Shown here piece by piece: positions 16,731 to 25,430 of a DNA stretch of 64,000 nucleotides. How positions within the stretch are numbered: position 1 is the first letter of the stretch; every line of letters begins with the position of its first letter. The notes below the pieces were generated by a model. That model was not told the origin of the DNA, did no database searches, and saw only the letters and a list, made by a program, of their open reading frames with translations. A program made the translations under genes and the position numbers. The DNA is from an uncultured Bartonella sp. (GTDB lineage: Bacteria; Pseudomonadota; Alphaproteobacteria; Rhizobiales; Rhizobiaceae). The DNA is taken from contig NZ_CAMLFE010000003.1 of NCBI RefSeq assembly GCF_946479275.1, positions 186,001 to 250,000 of the forward strand, read 5' to 3'.

Positions 16731-17717
16731 TTATCCAATAAGACCAATATCTTTCATTTTATCAATCACTTCCTGATTGATTTTTCCCGTTATGGTCAGG
16801 CTGAACATTTTTTGAAAATTTCTCAACGCTTCAGCAGTGTTCTCATCCTCTGTGCCAGTCACCACCACATGATCATCTCCGAAAGCGCGCAACCCCGCCT
16901 GAACACGCATAATATCGGCAGTTCCCGCTTTAAATCCGTTAGCGTTCGTTGCTTGTGATGGTGCCGCAACCGCCGGTGTGGCTTGCAATATTTTAACGTC
17001 ACCATTATCCGCGCCTGTTTTGGTTTGGTTGCCCGTAGTCTCCTTTACGGCAGCAATATTTTGACCGTTGGCAACAGCCTGCCTGGTGGTTGATAGTGAT
17101 TGTGTTGTAACCTGATCCACATTGCCCGACTTTGGTAAAGCCCCGCTGATTAACGAGGCAATATCATCCTGTTGTTTGCCCCTATTCGGGTTTCCGGCCT
17201 CTTTGGAGTTTTGCCGCCACAATGCAATAGCATTTCTCGTTTTTGGGCCATCTAGTCCATCAAGAGGACCATCATAAAGGCCCATTGCAGCCAACATTTT
17301 CTGGGCATCCAATAAATTGTCAGGAAGCGTTGTTCCCTTAGCCGTCGGCGAAGGCTGCATTTGAGAAGTCGGAGAGTTAGATGACGATGTCGCAGAAACA
17401 GTCCCCTCCTGTGCATGATCCGCTTTGTTAGACGTGATTTGAACAGAAGGCGCCGACGCCACCTGTGCGAGTGGACGCGTCTGGATAAAAACCGCATGAT
17501 GGCTTGCACTTTGATAGAAAAGTGCATTGAACGTTACAAAACCGAATCCCACTAAAAATAAGAAAAAACCGCATGCCATGAGCGGGTTTTTTCGCGCATG
17601 GCGGTACACCCACCCTGCAAACAAATGCAGCAGATGGCCCAATCCGGCGAGAATTGCAAGGAACAGACTACGCTGTTTTCCGGCTCGGGTTCGTGGTGTT
17701 TTTCGTTGACTTGCCAT
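16731..17717 (-). CDS. Membrane-anchored peptidoglycan-binding domain protein
   Basis: This 328-residue protein has a basic N-terminus and two hydrophobic segments (about 17-37 and 46-68). A long Ser/Thr/Gln-rich periplasmic region contains two PG_binding_1-like repeats: residues about 133-168 (LLDAQKMLAAMGLYDGPLDG) and about 270-325 (IMRVQAGLRAFG...LRNFQKMF). It is presumably attached to the cell wall. The start has TTAGGAAC directly upstream. The first 50 bases overlap the 3' end of the histidine kinase gene in another frame, indicating co-translation. A partner role with that kinase in cell-envelope or cell-cycle control is inference. Confidence 0.8.
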   Translation of the reverse strand: MASQRKTPRTRAGKQRSLFLAILAGLGHLLHLFAGWVYRHARKNPLMACGFFLFLVGFGFVTFNALFYQSASHHAVFIQTRPLAQVASAPSVQITSNKADHAQEGTVSATSSSNSPTSQMQPSPTAKGTTLPDNLLDAQKMLAAMGLYDGPLDGLDGPKTRNAIALWRQNSKEAGNPNRGKQQDDIASLISGALPKSGNVDQVTTQSLSTTRQAVANGQNIAAVKETTGNQTKTGADNGDVKILQATPAVAAPSQATNANGFKAGTADIMRVQAGLRAFGDDHVVVTGTEDENTAEALRNFQKMFSLTITGKINQEVIDKMKDIGLIG

Positions 17718-18858
17718 TGTTCCTAATTTTTGTTTTCGGGGTTAGAAGATATTGATTATTTGCGGACCCATCGCCATTAACCGGTTCGGTTGAGGAATTA
17801 TTGAACGGGGTGACCAAGCTTGCCGGATCAATCGGCAAAAGCACTTTCACCCGCGTACCTTTTCCCTTTTGACTTTCAAACGAGATTTGACCGTTCGCGC
17901 GTTTTACCAGATCGAATACCATGGCAAGACCGAGGCCGACACCTTCGATCTTACAGGCAACAACATCGGAAGCACGCAAGAATGGCAATCCCAAACGCGC
18001 GATATGTTGCTCGTCCATTCCGATACCGTCATCCTTGATAGTAATTTCACAATAATTGTCGGAACGGGCTGCGACATCAATGTCAATATGTCCGTGATCA
18101 TTGCTATATTTGATAGCATTTGAAATAAGGTTCATGCATATCTGGCGGAACGATAACGTATCAAGACAACAGCTAATCGGTGTTTCAATGCCGGCAAGAG
18201 CAATTTTACGGTGCCCGTGGAGTGGCAAAGTAAGCTCCAAGGTTTCGTTGAGCACATTGGCAATAAGGCAGGTATCGGCGCTGTTTTCATCAAGCTGTTG
18301 CTGTTGATCTTTCAATGTCTTGTTGACGATTCCCAACAGATGGTTGCCCGCCTTTTTAATCATTGCGATATATTCATGGCGTTTTCCGTTCGGCGCATTC
18401 TGTTCGTCGACAAAATCAAGCAGGTCGGCAAATCCCAATATTGCGTTTAAAGGTGTGCGCATCTCATGGGCGGCGCGTGCAAATGGCGAAACCGCACTCA
18501 CGTCGATATCGTTGATCTCGTCACTATTAGCTTCGATAAAAAGTTTGATGGCATTTTGATCTGTCGAAAGACAATGGACTATAACCGAAACGAATCGTGT
18601 ACGATCAAGCCCGTTCATGCGAATTGAAATCGGCGAGGCAATCCGGTTTTCGCGAACATCTGCGAGAAACGACAACAGAATGATACGATCATTGATATGT
18701 ACATGATCCGACAAAGAATCGCTTTGTTTCAAATATCCCAAAAAACAGTTTGACACGGCATTTTGAAGCAAAATGCCCTGGCTGTTTACTGTTAATGTTG
18801 CGTTCAATGTTTCCATTGTTCCGTTTAAAACCTTGTCGCTTCCAGTTTTACGCATCAT
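17668..18858 (-). CDS. Sensor histidine kinase, cytoplasmic, PAS-like N-terminus
   Basis: This kinase has 396 residues and no obvious membrane segment. Residues about 15-115 are PAS-like. The dimerization box ARAAHEMRTPLNAILGF has H131, and an N-box (LISNAIKYSND) and G boxes KDDGIGMD and VGLGLAMVF follow. After residue 345 a polar Asn/Lys/Thr-rich tail runs over the start of the next gene. The HEMRTPLNAILGFADLL box resembles kinases of the PleC/DivJ/PdhS and CckA groups, so cell-cycle signalling is possible but not shown. No response regulator is adjacent. Two ATG codons in tandem open the gene. Confidence 0.85.
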   Translation of the reverse strand: MMRKTGSDKVLNGTMETLNATLTVNSQGILLQNAVSNCFLGYLKQSDSLSDHVHINDRIILLSFLADVRENRIASPISIRMNGLDRTRFVSVIVHCLSTDQNAIKLFIEANSDEINDIDVSAVSPFARAAHEMRTPLNAILGFADLLDFVDEQNAPNGKRHEYIAMIKKAGNHLLGIVNKTLKDQQQQLDENSADTCLIANVLNETLELTLPLHGHRKIALAGIETPISCCLDTLSFRQICMNLISNAIKYSNDHGHIDIDVAARSDNYCEITIKDDGIGMDEQHIARLGLPFLRASDVVACKIEGVGLGLAMVFDLVKRANGQISFESQKGKGTRVKVLLPIDPASLVTPFNNSSTEPVNGDGSANNQYLLTPKTKIRNNGKSTKNTTNPSRKTA

Positions 18859-19127
18859 TTGCGGGCAACTACGCCATTTATCAAAAACAACGTCTGTGGC
18901 TCACTGCAGCCAATCTGGCGGCAAGTTTTTAACGAAAGGATAATAAACAGGAGAAGACGGGAGTAAGTCTCATATCTCTGTTGCTATGGTTAACAACTAC
19001 CACGAAAAATCATCAAAAAGCCTGTGGTTTCTTAAAAAAAACTCAATCCTGTCAATCTTTCGTCAATCATAAAACGTTACAGTCGACATTATCCTGCTCA
19101 TTTGTAACTGCGTTGTGTCGGGGCGTT

Positions 19128-19610
19128 ATGATACGGTTTTTTATAAAATCTTTCTGTTTTTTAACTCTGTTTCTGGTGATCATCTCGTTTTTGGGAACAT
19201 CAGGAAAAAATAACGGTTCTCAACCTGATCAATATATGAATACGGTCGAGGCACTATTGGCGGTCAAAGACACAGTTAATGACCTTGGCAACTTCTGCGA
19301 GCGCAATTCCGATACGTGCGAAACCGGCAAAACTTTTTTCGGCTCGCTCGGCGAACGTGCACGTGACGGAGCACGTATTGCCTATGAATATCTGGACAGA
19401 ACGTTTGGCTCGGACAAAGGCGAGAAAAAATTGCCGCCTGAAAATATCAATACCGGTTCCATCACGCCCGAAAAAGGACATGACGAACATGAAAAGCATG
19501 AGGCAAAACCTGCTATGCCAAAAATGGATAGCGCCGCCACACTTTTAAACAAGCCGGTAACCAGGGGAAAAGAAGAAGCGCATTCCATTCACAACAAGCC
19601 GGCCGAATAA
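19128..19610 (+). CDS. DUF5330-like exported protein
   Basis: This 160-residue protein has an N-terminal signal or anchor (MIRFFIKSFCFLTLFLVIIS). A short conserved region contains two cysteines six residues apart (NFCERNSDTCETG), as in rhizobial DUF5330 proteins. The second half is low complexity (Lys/Glu/His/Pro). ATG 19128 has GGGG just upstream and starts at the hydrophobic segment; the frame extends 49 codons further but that part looks non-coding. It lies upstream of sufE on the same strand. The function is unknown. Confidence 0.65.
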   Translation: MIRFFIKSFCFLTLFLVIISFLGTSGKNNGSQPDQYMNTVEALLAVKDTVNDLGNFCERNSDTCETGKTFFGSLGERARDGARIAYEYLDRTFGSDKGEKKLPPENINTGSITPEKGHDEHEKHEAKPAMPKMDSAATLLNKPVTRGKEEAHSIHNKPAE

Positions 19611-19733
19611 AATTATCCAGACTTAAACAACCAATAGCTTTCAGTCGGGAAAATTTACTTTTTCTCAAATACGGAGTAAACGGTTCAACAACAACCATTG
19701 GACATTCGAGAAAAAGCAGAACGATAATAAATC

Positions 19734-20159
19734 ATGACTGACACAATGAACGATATTCTGGAAAGTTTTTCCATGCTTGACGATTGGGAAGACCGCTATC
19801 GTTACGTTATCGAACTCGGCCGCGAACTCCCCCCTTATCCGGAAGAAGCGCGTGACGAAGTACACAAGGTGCCGGGATGCGTCAGTCAGGTCTGGTTGTT
19901 GACCAAACGCGGCGAAGGTGCCGATCCTGTTATGACATTCGAAGGCGATTCCGACGCACATATCGTACGCGGCCTTGTCTATATATTGATAACATTCTAT
20001 TCGGGAAAGCGCGCATCGGAAGTTCGTGACGCTGATATCGAAAAAGTTCTGAAAAAACTGGGGCTTGACGAGAACTTGACACCGCAACGGTCGAACGGCT
20101 TGCGTTCAATGGTTGAACGAATCCGCCTTGAAGCCCGAAACACACTTCAAAGACAATAA
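19734..20159 (+). CDS. sufE: Cysteine desulfurase activator SufE
   Basis: This 141-residue sulfur acceptor takes persulfide from SufS and passes it to the SufBCD scaffold for Fe-S cluster assembly in the cytoplasm. The active cysteine is C49 in KVPGCVSQVWL. The remainder has the SufE pattern, including GDSDAHIVRGLVYILI and the LGLDENLTPQRSNGLRSMV motif. The length is normal. No other suf gene is in the window, as is common when sufE lies apart. It reads towards the convergent mucR gene. Confidence 0.93.
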   Translation: MTDTMNDILESFSMLDDWEDRYRYVIELGRELPPYPEEARDEVHKVPGCVSQVWLLTKRGEGADPVMTFEGDSDAHIVRGLVYILITFYSGKRASEVRDADIEKVLKKLGLDENLTPQRSNGLRSMVERIRLEARNTLQRQ

Positions 20160-20240
20160 ATTCCACATTTTTATAGTTGGTTTGAAGTTTTCATTCCAAA
20201 ATACGCGTATATCGATTTAAATCGTGACTTCAATCGATTT

Positions 20241-20271
20241 AAAAAACGGGTACATCAAAAAATGCACCCGT
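20241..20271 (-). terminator. Rho-independent terminator of mucR
   Basis: The arms ACGGGT and ACCCGT at 20246-20251 and 20266-20271, with further CAT/ATG pairing inside, form a hairpin. On the minus strand it is followed by a run of six T (20241-20246). It lies about 30 bases after the mucR stop. Confidence 0.75.
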
Positions 20272-20298
20272 CTAAATTTTTCAATCTTAAAATTTTGA

Positions 20299-20736
20299 TT
20301 ATTTTGCTTTTCTTTTGCCGGGTTTGCGCCCCAATCCCATCTGCTTTGCAAGTGAGGAACGGGCTTCGGCATAATTTGGTGCAACCATCGGATAGTTGGG
20401 ATCCAGATCCCATTTCTCGCGATATTGTTCCGGCGTAAGTTCGTAATGTGTCATTAAGTGGCGCTTGAGCGACTTGAATTTTTTACCATCTTCCAAACAG
20501 ACGATGTAGTCAGGGAAAACAGAACGCTTCGGGTTAACTGCCGGCTTTTGCTTTTCAACCTCAGCCTCTGCGGCTGTTTCACCACCTGCTTTGACAAATG
20601 CAGCGTGAACGTCCGCGATCAAACTAGGTAACTCACCTGGTCTAATTGAGTTATTGCCGACATAAGCGGCTACAACATCAGCAACCAGTGTAATAATGAA
20701 ATCACTTTCATTCTCGCTGACGGCTTGTTCATCCAT
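20299..20736 (-). CDS. mucR: MucR/Ros-family zinc-finger transcriptional regulator
   Basis: This global regulator of 145 residues is of the type that controls surface polysaccharide, motility and virulence genes in Rhizobiales. The N-terminal half is an oligomerization region. The Ros-type zinc-finger core reads CLEDGKKFKSLKRHLMTH, with C80, D83, H93 and H97, so the second zinc Cys of the Ros finger is Asp, as in several MucR/Ml homologues. A basic tail (GRKPGKRKAK) follows. ATG 20736 has AAGGAAAAGAAG upstream; the frame is open 17 codons further. The long AT-rich upstream region is typical of a MucR target and would fit autoregulation. Confidence 0.93.
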   Translation of the reverse strand: MDEQAVSENESDFIITLVADVVAAYVGNNSIRPGELPSLIADVHAAFVKAGGETAAEAEVEKQKPAVNPKRSVFPDYIVCLEDGKKFKSLKRHLMTHYELTPEQYREKWDLDPNYPMVAPNYAEARSSLAKQMGLGRKPGKRKAK

Positions 20737-21140
20737 CTTCTTTTCCTTTTTACTTCTTCTTTGTTTCAGCTTGCGTCTGTTTAGCAAGCAAATGTTGTTT
20801 TCATATAGCTATGCAAGAAACCTTGTCAATTACAAATAGAAAACAAATCTATAAAACAAAGGTTCCATATTGTTTTCAAGTTATTTTTTGATTTTTCTAT
20901 TGAACTTATAAAGGTCTCTTATACAAAATATATATAAAATAAGGCAAAGTGTCCCATTTTTACATAATTAACGTGAGCACGTGACGATAATTCTAGTATT
21001 GATTGATTTCCTTATACATAGATATCATATAAATGGGCATGATCGCTATTTTTGTCAGCTTCTAGCAGCTAATTTTTTCGCTGTCAAAGCAATTGACTGA
21101 TTAGTCGGCAAAATTAATGTATTTGTTCAAGGAAAGATTC
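20737..21140. promoter_or_regulatory. AT-rich divergent region mucR / msrB
   Basis: This non-coding stretch of 404 bases is strongly A/T-rich with many TA steps, notably around 20880-21050, and separates two divergent genes. MucR-family proteins bind AT-rich DNA with TA steps, so autorepression from here is likely (inference). A short palindrome GAGCACGTG lies near 20985. I see no coding sequence in it. Confidence 0.45.
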
Positions 21141-21560
21141 ATGAGTGATAGACATCATTTCAAAATTACCAAAACCGAGGAAGAATGGCGTAAGCAATTA
21201 ACGCCGGAACAATTCGACATTACTCGTGGACACGGGACAGAAAGAGCGTTTACAGGCCCAAAGTTCGATACTTCGAAGCCGGGAACCTTTTATTGTGTTT
21301 GTTGCGGGAAACCACTCTATCGTTCCGAAACCAAGTTTGAATCAGGTACCGGCTGGCCAAGTTTTTTCCGCCCGATAAGTGCTGATGCTGTGGTTCTTCA
21401 GGAAGATTTTTCCCATGGTATGGAACGAACCGAAGTTTTATGCGCCGATTGTGGCTCTCACCTCGGGCATGTTTTTCCTGATGGCCCGGAGCCAACGGGC
21501 CTGCGTTATTGCATGAACGGCTATGCTTTGACATATAAGCAGGATAAGACAGCAAGATAA
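21141..21560 (+). CDS. msrB: Peptide-methionine (R)-S-oxide reductase MsrB
   Basis: This enzyme of 139 residues reduces the R-epimer of methionine sulfoxide in oxidized proteins. Two zinc-binding CxxC pairs are visible (CVCCG and CADCG), as is the signature [10 protein letters not shown]. The catalytic cysteine is C124 in RYCMNGYAL. The start ATG 21141 has AAGGAAAG upstream; a start eight codons earlier lacks this. It is followed by the oligopeptidase gene after 78 bases. Confidence 0.95.
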   Translation: MSDRHHFKITKTEEEWRKQLTPEQFDITRGHGTERAFTGPKFDTSKPGTFYCVCCGKPLYRSETKFESGTGWPSFFRPISADAVVLQEDFSHGMERTEVLCADCGSHLGHVFPDGPEPTGLRYCMNGYALTYKQDKTAR

Positions 21561-21638
21561 AACAAGCAGGCAAAATAAAACAGCCTTGCTAAGAAAACAC
21601 ATTAGTAATCGGGCGTATCGCCTGATTTAGGAACAAGA

Positions 21639-23726
21639 ATGACCGAATCATCAATTTTCCCGCCAGACACAAAAAAAATCGACCATTATGAAGAACATCA
21701 TGGCATTGGTCGTCATGATTTTTACCATTGGCTGAGAGCTCGAAACTGGCAAGAAGTCTTCAAAAAGCCCGAATTACTTGACAAAAATATACGCAGTCAC
21801 CTTGAAGAAGAAAATGCCTATCAGGAAGCCCTGATGGCTGACACAAAAGAATTGCAAAAAATACTTTTTTCCGAGATGAAAGGGCGTATCAAGGAAGATG
21901 ACAGCTCGGTACCGGTGAAAGATGGGCCCTATGCCTATGGTGTTTCTTTCACAACGGGAGGTGAACAACCACATTATTTCAGGACACCTCGCAATGGCGG
22001 TGAGGCTGTCGTTTATCTTGATGGTGATGCGCTAGCCGAGGGAAAAGACTACTTTCATCTTGGTGCAGTCCAGCATTCGCCAGATCATAAGAAATGTGCC
22101 TGGACCTATGATGACAAAGGTTCGGAATTCTATACAACAAAACTGCGTGATTTAAGTTCTCTTTCAGATAATGCTGAAACAATTTTGAACACAGCCGGAG
22201 ATGTTGTCTGGGACGCGAATTCGGAAGGATTTTTCTATACCAGTGTGGATGAAAATCATCGCCCTTCGAAACTTTATTATCATAAGCTTGGTACCAAACA
22301 AAAATCCGACAAACTGGTTTTCGAAGAAAAAGACCCGGGATTTTTCTTGAGCGTTGGTGGTTCGTCTTTAAATGACGTTATCTATATCGATATACACGAC
22401 CACGAAACTTCCGAAGTTTGGCTTATTCCGGCAAAAGAACCGACGAGCACTCCCAAATGCGTAAGAAAGCGCCAAAAAGGGGTCGAATATAGCTTAACCG
22501 AAGGCGGTGACATCTTCTATATCCTTACCAATATAGATGGTGCCAAGGATTTCAAAATCATGTCGGCACCTTTTGATAACCCCGCCGAGGAAAACTGGTC
22601 GGAAGTGGTGCCGCACCAACGTTCGCGGCTTATCCTTGCTCATGATGCTTACAAGAATTTTCTTGTCTGGCTTGAACGGCGTGACGGCCTTCCCAGAATC
22701 GAGCTCCTTGATCGGCGTGATGGGACAAGACATGCCATTTCCTTTACGGAAGAAACTTATTCATTAGGGCTTCACGGGGCACCCGAGTACGATAGTGGGA
22801 CAATTCGCTTTACATATTCTTCCATGACAACACCTGCCGAACTTTATGAATATGACATGACGACACGAGAGCGTGTCATGTTAAAACGCCAGGAAGTACC
22901 TTCAGGGCATGATCCTGAAAATTATATAACGCGTCGTTTGATGGCCAAGGCGGAAGACGGAGTCGAAATTCCCGTTTCGCTCTTTTATCGCAAAGGCACC
23001 AAACTTGATGGCAGTGCGCCGTGCCTCCTTTACGGATATGGAGCCTATGGAATTTCAATGCCGGACGGTTTCAATACCAATGCGTTATCATTGGTCAATC
23101 GCGGTTTTATCTATGCAATCGCTCATATCAGAGGCGGCAAAGAAAAAGGCTTTGACTGGTATGAAAAAGGAAAACATCTGTTCAAACGCAATACATTTAC
23201 CGATTTTATCGCTTGCGGGCGCTTTCTCGTTGCCAATCATTTCACTTCTCACGACCGGCTGATTGCTGAAGGCGGATCAGCTGGTGGCATGCTGATGGGT
23301 GCCGTCGCCAATATGGCTCCTGAAGATTATGCCGGCATCGTGGCTATCGTTCCCTTTGTCGATGTACTATCGACAATGCTTGACGACACCCTGCCACTAA
23401 CTCCTCCTGAATGGCCGGAATGGGGAAATCCTATTGCGTCGAAGGAAGATTATGAACTGATAGCGTCCTATTCTCCCTATGATAATGTGAGTGCACAGAA
23501 TTATCCTGCAATTCTTGCAATGGCAGGTCTCACTGATCCCCGCGTAACCTATTGGGAACCGGCAAAATGGGTCGCAAAATTGCGCGAATTCAAAACCGGC
23601 AATAATCCAGTGCTGTTAAGGACAAACATGGATTCCGGTCATGCCGGCGCATCCGGACGTTTTTCACGGCTTGAAGAAAGTGCCTATATCTACGCGTTCA
23701 TCCTTAAAGTTGCCGGAAAGAGTTAA
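21639..23726 (+). CDS. ptrB: Oligopeptidase B (S9A serine peptidase)
   Basis: This cytoplasmic oligopeptidase of 695 residues cleaves after basic residues in short peptides. The N-terminal beta-propeller covers about 70-410 and the C-terminal alpha/beta hydrolase domain has nucleophile S547 in EGGSAGGML and H668 in DSGHAGASGR. The region after the nucleophile (VDVLSTMLDDTLPLTPPEW) is typical of oligopeptidase B rather than prolyl oligopeptidase. The length is normal. It is followed by a terminator-like hairpin. Confidence 0.93.
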   Translation: MTESSIFPPDTKKIDHYEEHHGIGRHDFYHWLRARNWQEVFKKPELLDKNIRSHLEEENAYQEALMADTKELQKILFSEMKGRIKEDDSSVPVKDGPYAYGVSFTTGGEQPHYFRTPRNGGEAVVYLDGDALAEGKDYFHLGAVQHSPDHKKCAWTYDDKGSEFYTTKLRDLSSLSDNAETILNTAGDVVWDANSEGFFYTSVDENHRPSKLYYHKLGTKQKSDKLVFEEKDPGFFLSVGGSSLNDVIYIDIHDHETSEVWLIPAKEPTSTPKCVRKRQKGVEYSLTEGGDIFYILTNIDGAKDFKIMSAPFDNPAEENWSEVVPHQRSRLILAHDAYKNFLVWLERRDGLPRIELLDRRDGTRHAISFTEETYSLGLHGAPEYDSGTIRFTYSSMTTPAELYEYDMTTRERVMLKRQEVPSGHDPENYITRRLMAKAEDGVEIPVSLFYRKGTKLDGSAPCLLYGYGAYGISMPDGFNTNALSLVNRGFIYAIAHIRGGKEKGFDWYEKGKHLFKRNTFTDFIACGRFLVANHFTSHDRLIAEGGSAGGMLMGAVANMAPEDYAGIVAIVPFVDVLSTMLDDTLPLTPPEWPEWGNPIASKEDYELIASYSPYDNVSAQNYPAILAMAGLTDPRVTYWEPAKWVAKLREFKTGNNPVLLRTNMDSGHAGASGRFSRLEESAYIYAFILKVAGKS

Positions 23727-23734
23727 TGCTGTCA

Positions 23735-23758
23735 TCCGGTCAATACCGGAGGTTTTTT
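23735..23758 (+). terminator. Probable terminator of ptrB
   Basis: TCCGGT and ACCGGA (23735-23740 and 23745-23750) form a short stem with loop CAAT. GG and six T follow (23753-23758). It starts eight bases after the ptrB stop codon. Confidence 0.55.
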
Positions 23759-23897
23759 ACAATTGCAGGTCGGGCTCCATAATTCCGGTTTCAAGATATT
23801 GCGGCCCTTCCTGTCTTACTTCTCTTGTAAAATAAGCTTTCTGGGCAATTTTTTCGGGAACTTCATGTTGTGGTGAGAATAGCGAGGTTCCGCTCAA
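23757..23897 (-). pseudogene. Short orphan coding remnant or small protein
   Basis: On the minus strand a 46-codon frame runs from TTG 23897 to a TAA at 23757. Its codons look like those of real genes and it has an ordered amphipathic composition (HEVPEKIAQKAYFTREVR, then YLETGIMEPDLQL). A stop lies only a few codons upstream and there is no ribosome site, so it resembles the surviving 3' end of a decayed gene convergent to ptrB. I do not recognise the parent gene. The remaining 170 bases up to the next gene at 24070 show nothing else. Confidence 0.35.
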
Positions 23898-24069
23898 GCT
23901 GATTTCAGATTACACATATATTTTTTCTAACCGGCTCATATCTGATATTCAATCAGTGGATAAATATCACACTTGTCAATACGTTCTAAAAACACCAGAT
24001 GTTTACTCAAGATGGTAAGAATAAATCTACAGGATTTGATCTGATATTTCCGGAAATCTGGCTTCGAAA

Positions 24070-24381
24070 ATGAAAATTACAAATTTAACCGTTCTATTGT
24101 TGGTCATCATCTTTTCTTTCCCTGCTCAAAGTGCAGGAATTAGAAAGAATGTCGATGAATATGCCGGTACCCGTTGTAACACACCGGCAAAGGGAAGCGG
24201 AATTGTTGCAGGCTATTTCAGTGGTCTTACAGATAACCCCATTGTAAGCTCTGATGGCTTTGTCCCGGTTGACCGCTTCAGATGTTTTAAATCGATGGAT
24301 GAATGCCGTGGTTGGCTATATACAATGGAATCGCTTTACGGTTCACCACCACCAACGGCAACATTGTGTACAAGATATTGA
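24070..24381 (+). CDS. Small secreted four-cysteine protein, copy 1
   Basis: This 103-residue protein has a signal peptide (about 1-22, cleavage after QSA) and a compact mature domain with four cysteines. Its features are EYAGTRCNTPAKGSGIVAGY, then RFRCFKSMDECRGWL and a terminal LCTRY. The next gene encodes a paralogue with all four cysteines and the same motifs. Four conserved cysteines in an exported domain suggest two disulfides. I do not recognise the family; related short proteins probably occur in other Rhizobiales. The ribosome site before the ATG is weak. Confidence 0.75.
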   Translation: MKITNLTVLLLVIIFSFPAQSAGIRKNVDEYAGTRCNTPAKGSGIVAGYFSGLTDNPIVSSDGFVPVDRFRCFKSMDECRGWLYTMESLYGSPPPTATLCTRY

Positions 24382-24412
24382 TTTTAACCGGGCTGATGGA
24401 GGCCTATCCCCT

Positions 24413-24751
24413 ATGAAACATGGATTGACATATTTTACTGCAATCGGCCTTGCCTTTCTCGCAATGTCACAAAGCGGTTATGCAAGTGGACGAGACCCCG
24501 GGAAAGTGGCTAATATGACCAGCGAATATGCGGGCGAGCGTTGTTCAACACCGCCAAAGGGAAGTGGTATAGTCGCCGGTTTTTTCCGCGGATGGGAACA
24601 GACTCCGTTTCAGGACCGTGGCTCCGGTCTTATGCCGGTGGAGCGTTACAGATGTTTCAAAACCATGAATCAATGCAAGTCATGGCTAAAAACAATGAAT
24701 TATCTTTATAATGAAAAGTCAATCGACGCGAGCATGTGCACCAGATTTTAA
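24413..24751 (+). CDS. Small secreted four-cysteine protein, copy 2
   Basis: This 112-residue paralogue follows the preceding gene after 31 bases. The signal peptide (about 1-24, cleavage near GYA) is followed by EYAGERCSTPPKGSGIVAGF, RYRCFKTMNQCKSWL and a terminal MCTRF. The cysteine spacing matches copy 1, with a slightly longer middle loop. The ATG at 24413 has GGAGG ten bases upstream; the same frame extends upstream through copy 1 but that part is a shadow. The two genes are probably one transcription unit. The function is unknown. Confidence 0.78.
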   Translation: MKHGLTYFTAIGLAFLAMSQSGYASGRDPGKVANMTSEYAGERCSTPPKGSGIVAGFFRGWEQTPFQDRGSGLMPVERYRCFKTMNQCKSWLKTMNYLYNEKSIDASMCTRF

Positions 24752-24780
24752 TCAATGGCGCTTATCCGCGCGTGAAAAAT

Positions 24781-24810
24781 AAAAAAGCCACCATTTTTAA
24801 AAATGGTGGC
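24781..24810 (-). terminator. Rho-independent terminator of sodB
   Basis: This is a perfect 12-base inverted repeat, GCCACCATTTTT and its complement at 24787-24798 and 24799-24810. It is followed on the minus strand by T-rich sequence (A-run 24781-24786 on plus). It lies 24 bases after the sodB stop and could also serve the convergent small-protein operon. Confidence 0.85.
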
Positions 24811-24833
24811 TCAAATTTTGTTTCCCGAAAAAA

Positions 24834-25430
24834 TCAGGCTTTTTCGTACATTTCCAGAACGTGATCCCAATTGATAAGGTGATCTACGAATGCTTCCAGA
24901 TATTTTGCACGGGCATTGCGGTAATCAATGTAATAGGAGTGTTCCCAAACGTCGACACCAAGAATAGGCGTTGCTCCGTGAACTAACGGGTTTTCTCCAT
25001 TCGGTGTTTTGGAAATTTCCAATTTTCCGTTTTTCACAGCCAACCAAGCCCAGCCGGAGCCGAATTGAGCAGCACCGGCTGCAAGGAAATCCGCACGGAA
25101 TTTGTCATAACCGCCCAAATCGCTGTCAATCGCTTTTTGCAGTTTTGCCGGTAGCTTCTTGCCACCACCGTCTTTCTTCATCCATTTCCAAAAATGGGTG
25201 TGATTGTAGTGTTGCGCTGCATTGTTAAACAGACCCTGATTTTTGCCAAAACTTGCTTTGACAATTTCTACAAGGCTCTTGCCTTCAAGACCTGAATCTT
25301 TAAGCAATTTATTGCCATTGGTGACATAGGCCTGATGGTGCTTGTCATGGTGATATTCAAGTGTCTCACGTGACATATAAGGCTGAAGTGCTTCATACGC
25401 ATAGGGTAGGTCGGGCAATTCAAAAGCCAT
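24834..25430 (-). CDS. sodB: Superoxide dismutase, iron type
   Basis: This enzyme of 198 residues converts superoxide to oxygen and hydrogen peroxide. Metal ligands are visible as the His in LEYHHDKHHQAYV, the His in NNAAQHYNHTHFW, and the Asp and His in DVWEHSYYIDYRNAR. The Gln in NAAQ (position 69 in E. coli Fe-SOD) points to the iron form, though cambialism cannot be excluded. The start ATG 25430 has AAGGAG eight bases upstream; a TTG two codons earlier is less likely. It has no signal peptide, so it is cytoplasmic. A strong terminator follows. Confidence 0.94.
   Translation of the reverse strand: MAFELPDLPYAYEALQPYMSRETLEYHHDKHHQAYVTNGNKLLKDSGLEGKSLVEIVKASFGKNQGLFNNAAQHYNHTHFWKWMKKDGGGKKLPAKLQKAIDSDLGGYDKFRADFLAAGAAQFGSGWAWLAVKNGKLEISKTPNGENPLVHGATPILGVDVWEHSYYIDYRNARAKYLEAFVDHLINWDHVLEMYEKA

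Noticed and set aside
20299..20736. Loss of zinc binding in MucR because the second Cys is Asp
   Set aside because: This replacement is common in functional MucR/Ros homologues of Rhizobiales, so it is not a sign of decay.
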